DNA from: Devosia sp.
GTDB lineage: Bacteria > Pseudomonadota > Alphaproteobacteria > Rhizobiales > Devosiaceae
NCBI RefSeq assembly: GCF_028290625.1
Contig: NZ_JAQGJM010000024.1
Location: 109,613 to 173,612 of the forward strand
DNA: 64,000 nucleotides
Reading direction: 5' to 3'
Shown here in pieces: positions 26,202 through 36,219 of the stretch. The notes under the pieces are model-generated. The model worked only from the letters and a program-made list of their open reading frames with translations, ran no database searches and was not told the DNA's origin. A program made the position numbers and the translations under genes. Each line of letters opens with the position of its first letter. Position 1 is the stretch's first letter.

Positions 26202-27072
26202 GCTGACCGCACCCCCGATTGACGCCGCGACGGCCGCTACTGGCGGTCGGCGGCTGAATGTGAAGACGCAGACTTACCTCTACGCCTGCCTGATAATCGT
26301 CGCGGCGATCGTCGTGGTGCCGCTGCTCACCACTGCCTTTGGCGGCTTCCGCACCATTGGCGATCTGCGCGGCAATGCGTTCGGGATTCCCAGGGAGTGG
26401 ATCTGGTCGAACTATGGGGACATCCTGTTCAGCCAGCGCTATTGGCTGCAGATGGGCAATTCGCTGCTGATCGCGGTGCTAACAGTGTTTTTGACGCTGC
26501 TGTTCGCCTCGATGGCGGCCTTTACCTTCGCGCATGTGAAGTTTTTCGGTTCGGACTTTTTGCTGAATTACTTCCTGGTCGGGCTGATGTTTCCCGCCGC
26601 AACGGCCATCCTGCCGCTGTTCATCCGCATCCGCGATCTGGGGCTGCTCGATACCTATTGGGGCGTGGTGCTGCCGCAGGTAGCGTTCGGCCTGGGCATG
26701 AGCATTCTCTTGTTTCGCAACTATTTCCGCAATCTGCCCAATGAGTTGTTCGACGCGGCGTTTGTGGATGGCGCGGGCTATTTCCGGTTTTTCTGGCACA
26801 TTTCGTTGCCGCTGAGCCGGCCAATCATCGCCACGGTGGGTATCATCTCGTTCGTGGGGAGCTGGAACAGCTATATCCTGCCGTTGATCATGCTGAACTC
26901 GGAGAGCAAGTATCCCTGGCCGCTCGGGATCATGGTCTACAAGGGCGAATTCGCGACGGACTGGCAGCTGATCCTGGCGTTTATTACGCTGACGATCTTG
27001 CCGACCGTGATCGTGTTTTTTGCCGCGCAGAAGCACATCATAGCGGGGCTGACGGCTGGGGCGGTGAAGTAG
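26194..27072 (+). CDS. sugar ABC transporter permease (MalG/UgpE type)
   Basis: A 292-residue second permease with about six helices: TYLYACLIIVAAIVVVPLLTT at about 24-45, and the EAA loop LFDAAFVDGAGYFRFFWHISLPLSRP near 186-210, ending in the usual FFAAQKHIIAGLTAGAVK. Its start lies 8 bp inside the upstream permease gene, so the pair is coupled. No ATPase follows on this strand; the MalK-like gene is convergent beyond two repeats. Confidence 0.93.
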   Translation: MTELTAPPIDAATAATGGRRLNVKTQTYLYACLIIVAAIVVVPLLTTAFGGFRTIGDLRGNAFGIPREWIWSNYGDILFSQRYWLQMGNSLLIAVLTVFLTLLFASMAAFTFAHVKFFGSDFLLNYFLVGLMFPAATAILPLFIRIRDLGLLDTYWGVVLPQVAFGLGMSILLFRNYFRNLPNELFDAAFVDGAGYFRFFWHISLPLSRPIIATVGIISFVGSWNSYILPLIMLNSESKYPWPLGIMVYKGEFATDWQLILAFITLTILPTVIVFFAAQKHIIAGLTAGAVK

Positions 27073-27085
27073 GGTGGGGCACGCA

Positions 27086-27201
27086 CTCGTGGTTCGAGGC
27101 TCGCGAAGTGCTCGCACCTCACCATGAGGGCTACTGGGAAATCGCAAGTCCAAGAGTAGCCCTCATGGTGAGGTGCGCCGCTTGGCGCCTCGAACCACGA
27201 G
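27086..27201. repeat. intergenic inverted repeat, family B copy 1
   Basis: Arms CTCGTGGTTCGAGGC (27086-27100) and GCCTCGAACCACGAG (27187-27201) are perfect complements, with an inner pair of CACCTCACCATGAGGGCTAC and its complement. A second copy lies at 35333. It sits between convergent sugar permease and ATPase genes, next to a family A repeat. Confidence 0.85.
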
Positions 27202-27231
27202 GATGTGGCACATTGTTCCCCACTCACCGTT

Positions 27232-27311
27232 CTTCCCGCGGGCTTGACCCGCGGGCCGCTCTCAACACGGCGTGGGCGGTGAGAGGCCCGCGGATCAAGT
27301 CCGCGGGAAGG
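27232..27311. repeat. intergenic palindromic repeat, family A copy 2
   Basis: An 80-bp inverted repeat, CTTCCCGCGGGCTTGACCCG with a complementary CGGATCAAGTCCGCGGGAAG end and CTCTCAACACGGCG loop. It is only 30 bp from family B copy 1, so this convergent junction holds both types. Confidence 0.85.
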
Positions 27312-27375
27312 AAGAAAGTAGAAGGTGGCGCAAGAGCAGCGCCTAGCCGCTCATCTCCACCCGCCCGCTGCTCCT

Positions 27376-28443
<1,068 letters not shown>

Positions 28444-28550
28444 TGGTCCGTCTCCACCCTGCTGGTCATTGCCAGTCTATTGGGGGACGATATTATTTGG
28501 ATTGCGCAGAAAATCAACGGCGCTGTCGCTTGCCTGCCAGCATTTTCGCG

Positions 28551-29318
28551 TTAGCGGCCCTTAACGCGGGTGAAAAGCGCATCAAGGCCCTCGCTATAGC
28601 TCTGCTGCGCGCCGGTCTTGTCCAGATGCTGGCGCAATTGTTCGTTGAGGCCGCCCGGCGTGGCATAGTTGTGCACCAGTTGGGCATAGCTGACGTTGGG
28701 ATGATCGGCGGCGGCGGCCGCGAGCCCGATGCCAAGCTGGGCCAGATAGGCCCGCGACTGCTCGGCCGGAATGCCCTTTTCCACCAGCCAGCTGTCGATA
28801 TTGGCCATGGTGGCGAAGTAGGCGCTCATGGTGGCGCTGGCGACGGTCAGGACATCGATGTCGTCCTCGCTGGCCAGGGTGATGGCGCGGCCGAGGCGAT
28901 CGAACAGCGCCGCGATTTCGGGATCGGTTGGGTAGAGCAAGGTGCCGCCCAGCCCGACCGCGACGAAAGGCAGCGGCACGGCGCGGCGCAGACGTCCGGC
29001 CGGCTCCACCAATTCGGACAGGCGGCGCATCGAGACGGTGGCGACGAGGCTGATGACGCGGTGGCGGGGCTCGAAGCGCAAGTCCCCCATCACCTCGGCG
29101 ACCACCTGCGGCGTCACGGCGATGAAGACGGTGTCGCAGCGGTCGAGCACATCCTGGTTGGAGGCGGCAACCTGGACGTCTGGAAGACCGGCAGCCAGCT
29201 CGGTGGCAAGCACCGCATTGCGCGGCGACAGCACTATGGGCCGATCATCGCCGTCGCGCCGCAGCCCCCGCACGATTGCGGCCGTGATCGTACCCGTCCC
29301 AACAAAACCCAGCGTCAT
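28551..29318 (-). CDS. pyrroline-5-carboxylate reductase (ProC)-like oxidoreductase
   Basis: A 255-residue NAD(P)-dependent enzyme with the N-terminal Rossmann motif GFVGTGTITAAIVRGL (residues 4-19) and a C-terminal helical dimerisation region. ProC reduces P5C to proline using NADPH; the C-terminal HPNVSYAQLVHNYATPGGLNEQLRQHL contains the conserved tail in place of the usual TSPGGTT motif. The protein diverges from housekeeping ProC, so it may be a paralogue or related oxidoreductase. The ATG at 29318 has AGGA 8 nt before; a TTG at 29324 is less likely. Confidence 0.78.
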   Translation of the reverse strand: MTLGFVGTGTITAAIVRGLRRDGDDRPIVLSPRNAVLATELAAGLPDVQVAASNQDVLDRCDTVFIAVTPQVVAEVMGDLRFEPRHRVISLVATVSMRRLSELVEPAGRLRRAVPLPFVAVGLGGTLLYPTDPEIAALFDRLGRAITLASEDDIDVLTVASATMSAYFATMANIDSWLVEKGIPAEQSRAYLAQLGIGLAAAAADHPNVSYAQLVHNYATPGGLNEQLRQHLDKTGAQQSYSEGLDALFTRVKGR

Positions 29319-29459
29319 CGGCAAATTCCTACAAAAATACAGGGACTTAATGCATGCTGAAAATCGGCTGGCATGTGACCGCCGAAGCGCGTCGTATCAA
29401 TTTCGCAACCGTGGTTGTGTTCTCCTCAATGCGCAATGCCGGACGGGTCAGCGCGTTCC

Positions 29460-30692
29460 TCAGGATTTCAGCGATGGGAAATAATCGACGGCGGTGTCGG
29501 TCAGCAGGTCCTTGATATCGGCCAAAGGCGCGGCGACGATGGCGCCCATGCAGGCGGCCTGGTCGATGCCTCCGATCAGGAATACGGCGGTGTCGTCCGG
29601 CGCAAAGCTGATGTCGAGATGCTTGGCGATGTTCTCGTTGATCTCGCATTCCGCCGCATAATCGGCGTCATAGTCGGGCGTCTTGGGATAGGCAGCGATG
29701 ACCCAATCGATCAGCGCCTGAGCCGGATCGTCGGTAGTGGCATCCCAGTCCTTGAAAATCGCGCCGAGATCCAGCGCGCCACCGGCACGGACATCATAGG
29801 TGTAATAATCGATGTGATTGTGGGGGGAGGCGCCGCCGCAATAGAGGCTGCCGCTCTGGCTGATGCTCATCACGGTGTCGCTGACATAATCGACCGAAAT
29901 GCCTTCCTGGTCGACATCGCCCAGCGGGCTATAGCCATCGCCGACGCGCCGCTCATCCCAGCCACCGCTCAGATAGTCCTGGCCCAGGCACTCGAGCCCG
30001 ATGAAACTGGTGGCCCAGCGCTGCTGGTCGAGCATGAGGTTGACCGGGGCGATGTCGCCACCAGCCGGCAGCGCGACGACGCGGGGAAAGGTGAACTTGG
30101 TGCGCGGATCGACCACGTCGTGATAGGTCGCGCCGTTCATGGTCTGGAGCGGCCCCTCGGTCAGCGGCACCTGCATCTTGGCGTAGTCGTAGGGCGTGGT
30201 CTCAAGCGCGATCGGGGCGCCGGTATAGTCGTTCCAGAGGAAGTTATCGTAGGCGAAGGTGTCCTGGCGATCGTAAGTGCGCTGGCCGATGCGGGTCAGC
30301 ATCACCTCGACCACCGCGGCGGACGGCGGATCGGCGCGCCAGAGGCCGGTCAGGGTCGAGCGGTCGGGCGCGTAGTGGAGAATCCAGTGAGCGCCCAACG
30401 GCGCGGTGCTGTAGTCGCCGTCTTCGGGCACTACGCAAATCTCAGGCGTACAACGCTTTTCCTCGGCGAGTTCAAAGCCGTCCTTGCCTTGAATGATGAA
30501 GTGCAGCGGCACGTCAGCGCCGTCGGATAGCTGAGTATAACGACCGAGCACCGGGCCATCTTCGGGTTCGGTGAGTTCGAGGATGATCTTCTGGTCACCG
30601 CGCGTACCCGTATAGGTCACGGCCGCAGCGAAGGCCGGAGCAGCGGCAAGGCCGATCAACAGGGCGGCGAGGGCGACGGACCTCATGGACAT
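29460..30692 (-). CDS. secreted protein with a C-terminal DUF3298/RsiV-like domain
   Basis: A 410-residue exported protein of unknown function. It has a signal peptide ending near AFAAAV (residues 20-25). The middle is unassigned, with CTPEIC near 82-87. The C-terminal region contains SLYCGGASPHNHIDYYTYDVRAGGALDLGAIF, which resembles the Y-GGAH...tyDl-tG-Lgdlf pattern of DUF3298/DUF4163 proteins related to RsiV. Cys pairs suggest disulfides in the periplasm. It overlaps the preceding SH3-like gene by 10 bp and so is coupled to it. No enzymatic role is assigned. Confidence 0.75.
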   Translation of the reverse strand: MSMRSVALAALLIGLAAAPAFAAAVTYTGTRGDQKIILELTEPEDGPVLGRYTQLSDGADVPLHFIIQGKDGFELAEEKRCTPEICVVPEDGDYSTAPLGAHWILHYAPDRSTLTGLWRADPPSAAVVEVMLTRIGQRTYDRQDTFAYDNFLWNDYTGAPIALETTPYDYAKMQVPLTEGPLQTMNGATYHDVVDPRTKFTFPRVVALPAGGDIAPVNLMLDQQRWATSFIGLECLGQDYLSGGWDERRVGDGYSPLGDVDQEGISVDYVSDTVMSISQSGSLYCGGASPHNHIDYYTYDVRAGGALDLGAIFKDWDATTDDPAQALIDWVIAAYPKTPDYDADYAAECEINENIAKHLDISFAPDDTAVFLIGGIDQAACMGAIVAAPLADIKDLLTDTAVDYFPSLKS

Positions 30693-31270
30693 GTAGTGGC
30701 CTGGCTGCCGCAGAGATCGTTGACCCAGCCGCGCTTGGTCTGGCCGGCGGGATTGGTAATCGTCACGTCGAGAAAGCCGCCGTCGCAGGCATGGACTGTC
30801 TGCACGCGGACCTCATCCAGGTTCCATGGATTGACCTGATCGTCGAGGCTATGCATGTCGAGGACGGTTTTGGCATCCGGTGATGGGCCGTCACGCAGCA
30901 GCGGGTCTTCGATGACGAAGTCCACTAGCTTGGCGGACACCCAGCCGGGGCCCTTGAAGACCTTGTGTGGGGGGATGTCGCCAAAGTCGCCTATGCTCGC
31001 ATCGCCGATCTGGAACCAGCCACTATCAAATTTGGTGACGTCAAATTCCGGCGACCAGTCATAGTCCGACGCGTCGTGGACCGCCTTGAGCACGCCGATA
31101 ACTTCGTGACTGGTGCCGGGGCCGCTGCGCACATTGGTGCCGGCGGGATCCGAGCCATCCGAATAGGCGTGAAAATCGCAGATATTGCTGGCGGCGAGAG
31201 TGGGCAGGCTGGTGGCGAGAACCAGCGTGGCGGCGAGCAGCGCGGTGACGTGGGCAGGACGCTTGGGCAT
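30683..31270 (-). CDS. secreted SH3-domain-like protein
   Basis: A 195-residue exported protein with signal peptide ending near TLAASN (residues 23-27) and a bacterial SH3 (SH3b) domain starting TNVRSGPGTSHEVIGVLK near residues 43-60. Such domains bind cell-wall peptides or partners. The C-terminal part includes CDGGFLDVTITNPAGQTKRGWVNDLCG, a second SH3-like strand pattern. The ATG at 31270 lies at the signal peptide; longer forms are not credible. It is the first gene of a two-gene unit, divergent from another small secreted protein. Function unknown. Confidence 0.75.
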   Translation of the reverse strand: MPKRPAHVTALLAATLVLATSLPTLAASNICDFHAYSDGSDPAGTNVRSGPGTSHEVIGVLKAVHDASDYDWSPEFDVTKFDSGWFQIGDASIGDFGDIPPHKVFKGPGWVSAKLVDFVIEDPLLRDGPSPDAKTVLDMHSLDDQVNPWNLDEVRVQTVHACDGGFLDVTITNPAGQTKRGWVNDLCGSQATTCP

Positions 31271-31375
31271 GAATGCTCTATTCGAAAAACTGTTGCGGCG
31301 GGACTGCTTTGTCATCGCCCGCTGCGGGTGAACCCAGACTGAATGAACTGCGGGTCGGAGGTTCAACCTGGGGCC

Positions 31376-31381
31376 ATTATA
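31376..31381 (-). promoter_or_regulatory. TATAAT-like -10 element upstream of the SH3-like gene
   Basis: A perfect TATAAT on the minus strand lies about 105 bp before the SH3-like start in the divergent region. TTGGCT with 19 bp spacing is the nearest -35 candidate, so this is weak. Confidence 0.3.
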
Positions 31382-31417
31382 GGCGCCCCAACACATCATC
31401 AGCCAAGGACCGTCACC

Positions 31418-31858
31418 ATGCGTCTGCCCACTATCGCTTTGAGCGCCCTCGTACTGTTGGCCGGTATCGCGCCCGCGGCAGCCACTGGGACGCTATCCTG
31501 CAGCGTGCAAGATCAGCATGTGGCCTTCGACATCATGGGCGTGGTGCCGCATGGTTCGGGCGATCCAGTGCTGCAATTGCGCACCGAGCTGCGGGCCGGC
31601 CTCGACGGGCCGGCGTCAGATCAGCCAGTTGTGGTGTTCACCGATGCGATGCTGACGCAATATTGGTACGACGAAAATTTGCTAAACCTGCGCTTCTATA
31701 CCGAAGACAATAGCGGCGCCTTTTCGTCGTCCGAATTGCTCATCACCACACACGCCGACGCAGAGCAAGACGGCTTCTTCCCCGGCCATTATCACGTCAG
31801 CCTTTATCGCGACGGTCCTGTCGAGATCGACGGCGACGTGACCTGCTCGGCGGACTGA
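31418..31858 (+). CDS. small secreted protein of unknown function
   Basis: A 146-residue protein with a signal peptide ending near AAATGT (residues 20-25). Two Cys lie at the ends (C28, C144), which could form a disulfide. The central region DQPVVVFTDAMLTQYWYDENLLNLRFYTEDNSGAF gives no recognised domain. AAGGA precedes the ATG by 8 nt. It is divergent from the two-gene secreted-protein unit and shares its short control region, so a related role is possible. Confidence 0.6.
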   Translation: MRLPTIALSALVLLAGIAPAAATGTLSCSVQDQHVAFDIMGVVPHGSGDPVLQLRTELRAGLDGPASDQPVVVFTDAMLTQYWYDENLLNLRFYTEDNSGAFSSSELLITTHADAEQDGFFPGHYHVSLYRDGPVEIDGDVTCSAD

Positions 31859-32096
31859 CGAACTCCTCAATACCTCCTCCTCGCCTGCACAAATTCTGCA
31901 ATCGGGGAGCGCATCTTCTTTTTCATGCGCAACACCGACACGACCCAGCCCGATCGTTCCGCCCAGATGCCTTACCGTCTTCGTCATGACGGCTGGTGGC
32001 TGGTCGGCGACCTCCAGATCCCATGCACAGGACAAGGGCCGGATCGTGTGGGTTGCGCTCTTTCATTGATCGATTGCCGTCCCGAGGAGGACCTGA

Positions 32097-33611
32097 ATGA
32101 CCGAAACGACAATCAGCGTATCGGCGCCGCCCAGTTCGCGGCTGCGCCACGCCGGTAGGGCAATCGCCGCGACCCTGGCGCTGATCACCGTCGCCGACCT
32201 GCTGTTGTTTCGGCACGAGCCGGGGCTGTCGCTCGCCATCCTGGTTGCCGCCATCGCCACTGGCATCGTAGTGACGGCGACACGGAAAATCACCTTCAAA
32301 TCGCTCGTCGCGGCCATCGTTCTGACCATGATTGCCGCGCTGCCCTTGGTCGAGGCGCCGAGCATTCCCGGCGCCCTCTGTGCAATGGTGGCCCTGTCCA
32401 TCCTGTCGCTGACGCTGTCGGGACGCTTGCCGGCCCGATTTACCACCCTGCCCGGAAAGCTGTTCGGCTTTGCGCTCCTCGCCCCGTTTCGCTGGCTCGA
32501 GGACGGGGTGCAATTGCTGGCCAGCCAGAGCGGCACCGGCATCGGCCGCAGCATTATCCGCCAGGTCGTGATCTGGCTGGTGCCGGTCGGCTGCGCGCTG
32601 GTGTTCGTCTGGCTGTTCAGTTCGGCCAATCCACTGATCGAGACGGTGCTGGCCAAGCTCGATCCGTCGTTTCTCGCCCAGTTCGGCAATCCGGCTCGCA
32701 TCATGCTCTGGATGATCGTGGCTATCGTGGTTTGGCCGCTGCTGATCCCGCGGCTGTTCCAGAAGCGCCGCTTCAAGGCCGACGCAGCGATCAGCACGCT
32801 GCCCGACGGACTGCTGTTCGGCTCGGCCGCGATCCTGCGTTCGCTGATCGTGTTCAATGCCATTTTCGCGGTGCAGACGGCGCTGGACCTGATCTATCTG
32901 TGGGGCGGCGTTGCCCTGCCCGAGGGCATGACCTTTGCCGACTATGCCCATCGCGGCGCCTATCCGCTGATCGCCACCGCCCTGCTGGCTGGAGCCTTCG
33001 TGCTGGCGGCCATGCGGCGCGGCGGTGCGGGCGAGAGGAACAAGGTCATTCGCTGGCTGGTCTACGCCTGGATCGCGCAAAACATCATGCTGTGCGTGTC
33101 CTCGCTGCTGCGGCTGGATCTCTATGTGGACGTCTATTCGCTGACCGAATTGCGCATTGCCGCCGGCATCTGGATGGCGCTGGTAGCCGTCGGCCTGGCG
33201 CTGATCCTGGCACGTATCGCGCTACGGCAGAACAATGCCTGGCTGGTGGCGGCCAATTGCGTGGCGCTGCTGGCGACGCTCTATGCCTGCGCGTTCGTGG
33301 ATTTCTCAGCGGTGATCGCAGACTTCAATGTCAGTCATAGTGCCGAAATGGCTGGCGAGGGTGAGGCGCTCGATCTTGTCTATCTCAGCAGTCTGGGACC
33401 CACGGCGTTGCCGGCGCTCGACCGCTACATCACCGATCCCAAGATTGCCGCGAATGGCGACAGCGATAATTCATATGACATGCTGGCTTATTATCGCCGC
33501 GAACTACGCAAGCCCTTCGCCCTCCGTGAGCCCGATTGGCGCGCCTGGAGCTTCCGCAACTGGCGGCTGGAGCAATATCTGGAGCGTCCGGGCATTGCGG
33601 ATTTGCCGTGA
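32097..33611 (+). CDS. DUF4173 family integral membrane protein
   Basis: A 504-residue polytopic inner-membrane protein with roughly ten to twelve helices. It matches the DUF4173 pattern: PEGMTFADYAHRGAYPLIATALLAGAF near 280-305, IRWLVYAWIAQNIMLCVSSLLRLDLYVDVYSLTELRIAAGIWMALVAVGL near 320-370, and a soluble C-terminus with LDLVYLSSLGPTALPALDRYI. No enzymatic motif is visible. It precedes the two-component pair by 36 bp on the same strand, so it may be sensed by or regulate the kinase. An ATG at 31925 upstream is in a different frame. Confidence 0.82.
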   Translation: MTETTISVSAPPSSRLRHAGRAIAATLALITVADLLLFRHEPGLSLAILVAAIATGIVVTATRKITFKSLVAAIVLTMIAALPLVEAPSIPGALCAMVALSILSLTLSGRLPARFTTLPGKLFGFALLAPFRWLEDGVQLLASQSGTGIGRSIIRQVVIWLVPVGCALVFVWLFSSANPLIETVLAKLDPSFLAQFGNPARIMLWMIVAIVVWPLLIPRLFQKRRFKADAAISTLPDGLLFGSAAILRSLIVFNAIFAVQTALDLIYLWGGVALPEGMTFADYAHRGAYPLIATALLAGAFVLAAMRRGGAGERNKVIRWLVYAWIAQNIMLCVSSLLRLDLYVDVYSLTELRIAAGIWMALVAVGLALILARIALRQNNAWLVAANCVALLATLYACAFVDFSAVIADFNVSHSAEMAGEGEALDLVYLSSLGPTALPALDRYITDPKIAANGDSDNSYDMLAYYRRELRKPFALREPDWRAWSFRNWRLEQYLERPGIADLP

Positions 33612-33647
33612 AGCGATAAGTCTGGCGACGCCAGCCGGTAGGAAGCC

Positions 33648-34334
33648 ATGCCCCAGCGTATTCTTGTCGTCGATGACGAGCCTCACATCCGCGACGTGAT
33701 CTGCTTTGCACTCGACAAGGCCGGGTTCGCCACCACCACGGCGCGCAACGGCGCCGAGGCCATGATGGCGGTGGGCCGCGGCGGCGTGGATTTCATGGTG
33801 CTGGATATCGGCATGCCGGAGATGGACGGACTGGACGTCTGCCGGCAGGTTCGCAAATCCAGCAACCTGCCGATCCTGTTCCTCTCTGCCCGCGACGAGG
33901 AAATCGACCGCATTCTTGGGCTGGAGATCGGCGGCGACGATTACGTCACCAAGCCGTTCAGCCCGCGCGAGCTGGTGGCGCGGGTCAAGGCCATCCTCAA
34001 GCGCAGCAACGGCAGCGCCGGGCCGGACAAGGTGCTGGCTCATGGCGATCTGCGGCTGGATCGTGCCCGCCACAGCGTTGCCGCCGGGGAGAAGGAGATT
34101 GCGCTGACCGGGCTGGAATTTTCCATCCTCGAAGTGTTGCTGGCGCGGCCGGAACTGGTATTCAGCCGCGAGCAATTGATGAGCGCCGCCTATGGGGCGG
34201 GCATCTATGTGGCCGATCGCACCATCGACAGCCATATCCGCAATATTCGCGCCAAGTTCTCCGACGCCGGGCGCGCGACAATCATCACCACCGTGCACGG
34301 CGTCGGCTTCAAGCTCAGCCCGGACGCAGCATGA
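33648..34334 (+). CDS. OmpR/PhoB-family response regulator
   Basis: A 228-residue cytoplasmic transcription factor. Receiver domain 1-115 has the acidic pair D9/D10, phosphoacceptor D53 in VLDIGMPEMDG and Lys 102 in VTKPF. A winged helix of the OmpR type occupies about 130-225, with LTGLEFSILEVLLARPELVFSREQL and RTIDSHIRNIRAKF. It is phosphorylated by the kinase encoded next; its start follows the DUF4173 stop by 36 bp and its stop overlaps the kinase start (ATGA). The DUF4173 gene is the likely member of its regulon. Confidence 0.95.
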   Translation: MPQRILVVDDEPHIRDVICFALDKAGFATTTARNGAEAMMAVGRGGVDFMVLDIGMPEMDGLDVCRQVRKSSNLPILFLSARDEEIDRILGLEIGGDDYVTKPFSPRELVARVKAILKRSNGSAGPDKVLAHGDLRLDRARHSVAAGEKEIALTGLEFSILEVLLARPELVFSREQLMSAAYGAGIYVADRTIDSHIRNIRAKFSDAGRATIITTVHGVGFKLSPDAA

Positions 34335-35326
34335 GCGGTCCCCGCATCATTCCCAAATGGCGGCCCTCGCTGGGGCAGATCGTGTTTTCAGTGCTGCTGA
34401 CGGTGCTGGCTTTGCCCGCCTCGGTGGTGATCTGGTTCCGCGCGCTGGACAATACGTCGAGCCGGATGGGGCCCATCGAATTGGGCGCGCTGCTGGTGGC
34501 GCTGGCGTTGACCATTGGCATCGCCTTCGTTTTGACGCGCACCATCACGCTGCCGATCGCGGCGCTGGTCGTGCGGGCGCGAGAAATCGGCACTGGGGGC
34601 CGTGCCGCGATCCAGCCGCTGGACAATTACGGCACCAGCGAAATCGCCACGCTGGCACAGGCGTTTTTCGATCTCGCAGCGCGGCTGGTTGACCGCTCGG
34701 ATTATGTGCAGTCGTTTGCCGCGCATGTGTCGCATGAGCTGAAATCCCCGCTGACCGCCATTCGGGGCGCGGCCGAATTGCTGCGAGATGCCGAGATGAC
34801 GGCCGAGGAACGCCGGCGCTTTCTCGACCACATCGTGGCGGATGCCGACCGGCTGGATGGCCTGCTGGTGCGATTGCGCGAGCTGGCGCGGGCCGAGCTG
34901 CCGATGAGCGGCGGGCACACCAGCCTGGGCGATATTGCCGCTGATCTGGCGGCACGGTTTCCAGAGCTGGCCGTGGATTTCGATGCCGAGATCAATCCCG
35001 CCATCGCTCTGTCGCCAGAGGTTGCGGCCATCGTGTTCGGGCATCTGGCGGATAATTCGGTACAGCATGGGGCGACCCGGCTGACGCTTTCGGCGGCGGC
35101 CAGTGCAGGGGCGGTCAGCATCATCGTGGCGGACAATGGTCCGGGCATTTCGCCGGGAAATCGGGCGCTGGTGTTCCAGCCGTTCTTTTCCACCCGCCGC
35201 GCCGAGGGCGGCACTGGCATGGGGCTGGACATCGCCCGCGCCATGCTGGAGGCCCATGGCGCCAGCATCGCGCTGGTCGACAGCGACGGCGGCGCAGCGT
35301 TCGAGATAGTGGTGCCGGTCACTTAG
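34331..35326 (+). CDS. sensor histidine kinase with minimal periplasmic domain
   Basis: A 331-residue membrane kinase. Two helices at about 15-36 and 49-69 leave a periplasmic loop of only about a dozen residues. A HAMP-like linker follows, then the dimerisation box AHVSHELKSPLTAIRG with phospho-His 135, and the ATPase part with DNGPGIS and GGTGMGLDIAR near the C-terminus. It phosphorylates the preceding response regulator. The near-absence of an input loop suggests sensing within the membrane or through a partner; the DUF4173 membrane protein encoded upstream is a candidate. Confidence 0.94.
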   Translation: MSGPRIIPKWRPSLGQIVFSVLLTVLALPASVVIWFRALDNTSSRMGPIELGALLVALALTIGIAFVLTRTITLPIAALVVRAREIGTGGRAAIQPLDNYGTSEIATLAQAFFDLAARLVDRSDYVQSFAAHVSHELKSPLTAIRGAAELLRDAEMTAEERRRFLDHIVADADRLDGLLVRLRELARAELPMSGGHTSLGDIAADLAARFPELAVDFDAEINPAIALSPEVAAIVFGHLADNSVQHGATRLTLSAAASAGAVSIIVADNGPGISPGNRALVFQPFFSTRRAEGGTGMGLDIARAMLEAHGASIALVDSDGGAAFEIVVPVT

Positions 35327-35332
35327 CATATT

Positions 35333-35463
35333 GCCACGCCCTCGTGGTTCGAGGGTCGCTACGCTCCCACCTCACCATGAGGACTACTGACTAATCGCAG
35401 CTACCCAGTAGCCCTCATGGTGAGGTGCGAGTTCTTACGAGCCTCGAACCACGAGGGCGTGGC
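35333..35463. repeat. intergenic inverted repeat, family B copy 2
   Basis: GCCACGCCCTCGTGGTTCGAGG (35333-35354) pairs perfectly with 35442-35463, a 22-bp arm pair. The inner CACCTCACCATGAGGACTAC and TAGCCCTCATGGTGAGGTG form a second stem. It follows the kinase stop by 6 bp. Copy 1 is at 27086. Confidence 0.85.
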
Positions 35464-35484
35464 GCGATGCTCAGGCAAGAACGG

Positions 35485-35504
35485 ATTCCCGCTTTCGCGG
35501 GAAT
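35485..35504. repeat. short ATTCCCGCTTTCGCGGGAAT palindrome (family C half unit)
   Basis: A 20-bp element, near-perfect palindrome, the same core as the family C repeats at 54145 and 55131. It occurs singly here, upstream of the TRAP genes. Confidence 0.6.
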
Positions 35505-35613
35505 GATGCGGTGGTTGGGGATCGCGAGACGCCAGGCGTTTGCATTTCCGTCCAACCATGGCAGTCTCCCGGCAAGGGGCGCAGACCCCAGGGAGATCAG
35601 GGAGGAAAGTCGC

Positions 35614-36219
35614 GTGGCATTCGCCCTGCGCATTACCCGCATCATCGACGAAATCAGCCGCCTGGTCGGCCTGGTGGCGGTCTGGATGGTGCTGCTCTCG
35701 GCGGCCGTCAGCGCCGTCAATGCGTTGTTTCGCTATTCCACCGGGGGCATGCTGTGGTTCGAGCGGACCTATGGGGGCGGCGTGTTCGGCTGGTTGCTCA
35801 AGCTCTACAGCACCAATTCCAACACCCTGTCAGAGTCCGTCTGGTACATGTTTGCCGCCATGGTGATGCTCGGCGGCGCCTGGGCGCTGAAGATGAACGA
35901 GCATGTCCGCGTCGACCTGATCTATGGCGCCGTCAGCGAGAAGGCGCGCACATGGATCGACCTGCTGGGTGGGCTGTTCTTCCTGATGCCGCTCTGCGTG
36001 TTGATGATCTATTTTACGTGGCCGTGGTTCGTTCAGTCCTATGTCAGCCATGAGGGGTCGCTGAACGCTGGCGGGCTGATCCGCTGGCCGGCCAAGCTGA
36101 TGATTCCGCTGGGCTTTGCGGTGCTGGGCCTGCAGGGCGTCGCCGAAATCATCAAGTGCATCCTGGCGCTGACCACCGACTATGTGCGCGAATTCGCCTA
36201 CGAGAAGCCGCTGCAATGA
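35614..36219 (+). CDS. TRAP transporter small permease (DctQ type)
   Basis: A 201-residue inner-membrane protein with four helices, the DctQ subunit of a TRAP importer: VGLVAVWMVLLSAAVSAVNALFRY near the start and an EHVRVDLIYGAVSEKARTWIDLLG segment near 105-130, the conserved DctQ region. The GTG at 35614 is chosen because GGGAGGAAAG lies 5 nt upstream; a 63-codon longer reading frame runs through the repeats. Length is in the class of the TakQ family rather than the shorter C4-dicarboxylate DctQ. It overlaps the large permease by ATGA. Confidence 0.9.
   Translation: MAFALRITRIIDEISRLVGLVAVWMVLLSAAVSAVNALFRYSTGGMLWFERTYGGGVFGWLLKLYSTNSNTLSESVWYMFAAMVMLGGAWALKMNEHVRVDLIYGAVSEKARTWIDLLGGLFFLMPLCVLMIYFTWPWFVQSYVSHEGSLNAGGLIRWPAKLMIPLGFAVLGLQGVAEIIKCILALTTDYVREFAYEKPLQ

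Noticed and set aside
31925..32158. A 77-codon frame ahead of the DUF4173 gene
   Set aside because: It overlaps the supported DUF4173 start in another frame, with no ribosome site or recognisable domain.
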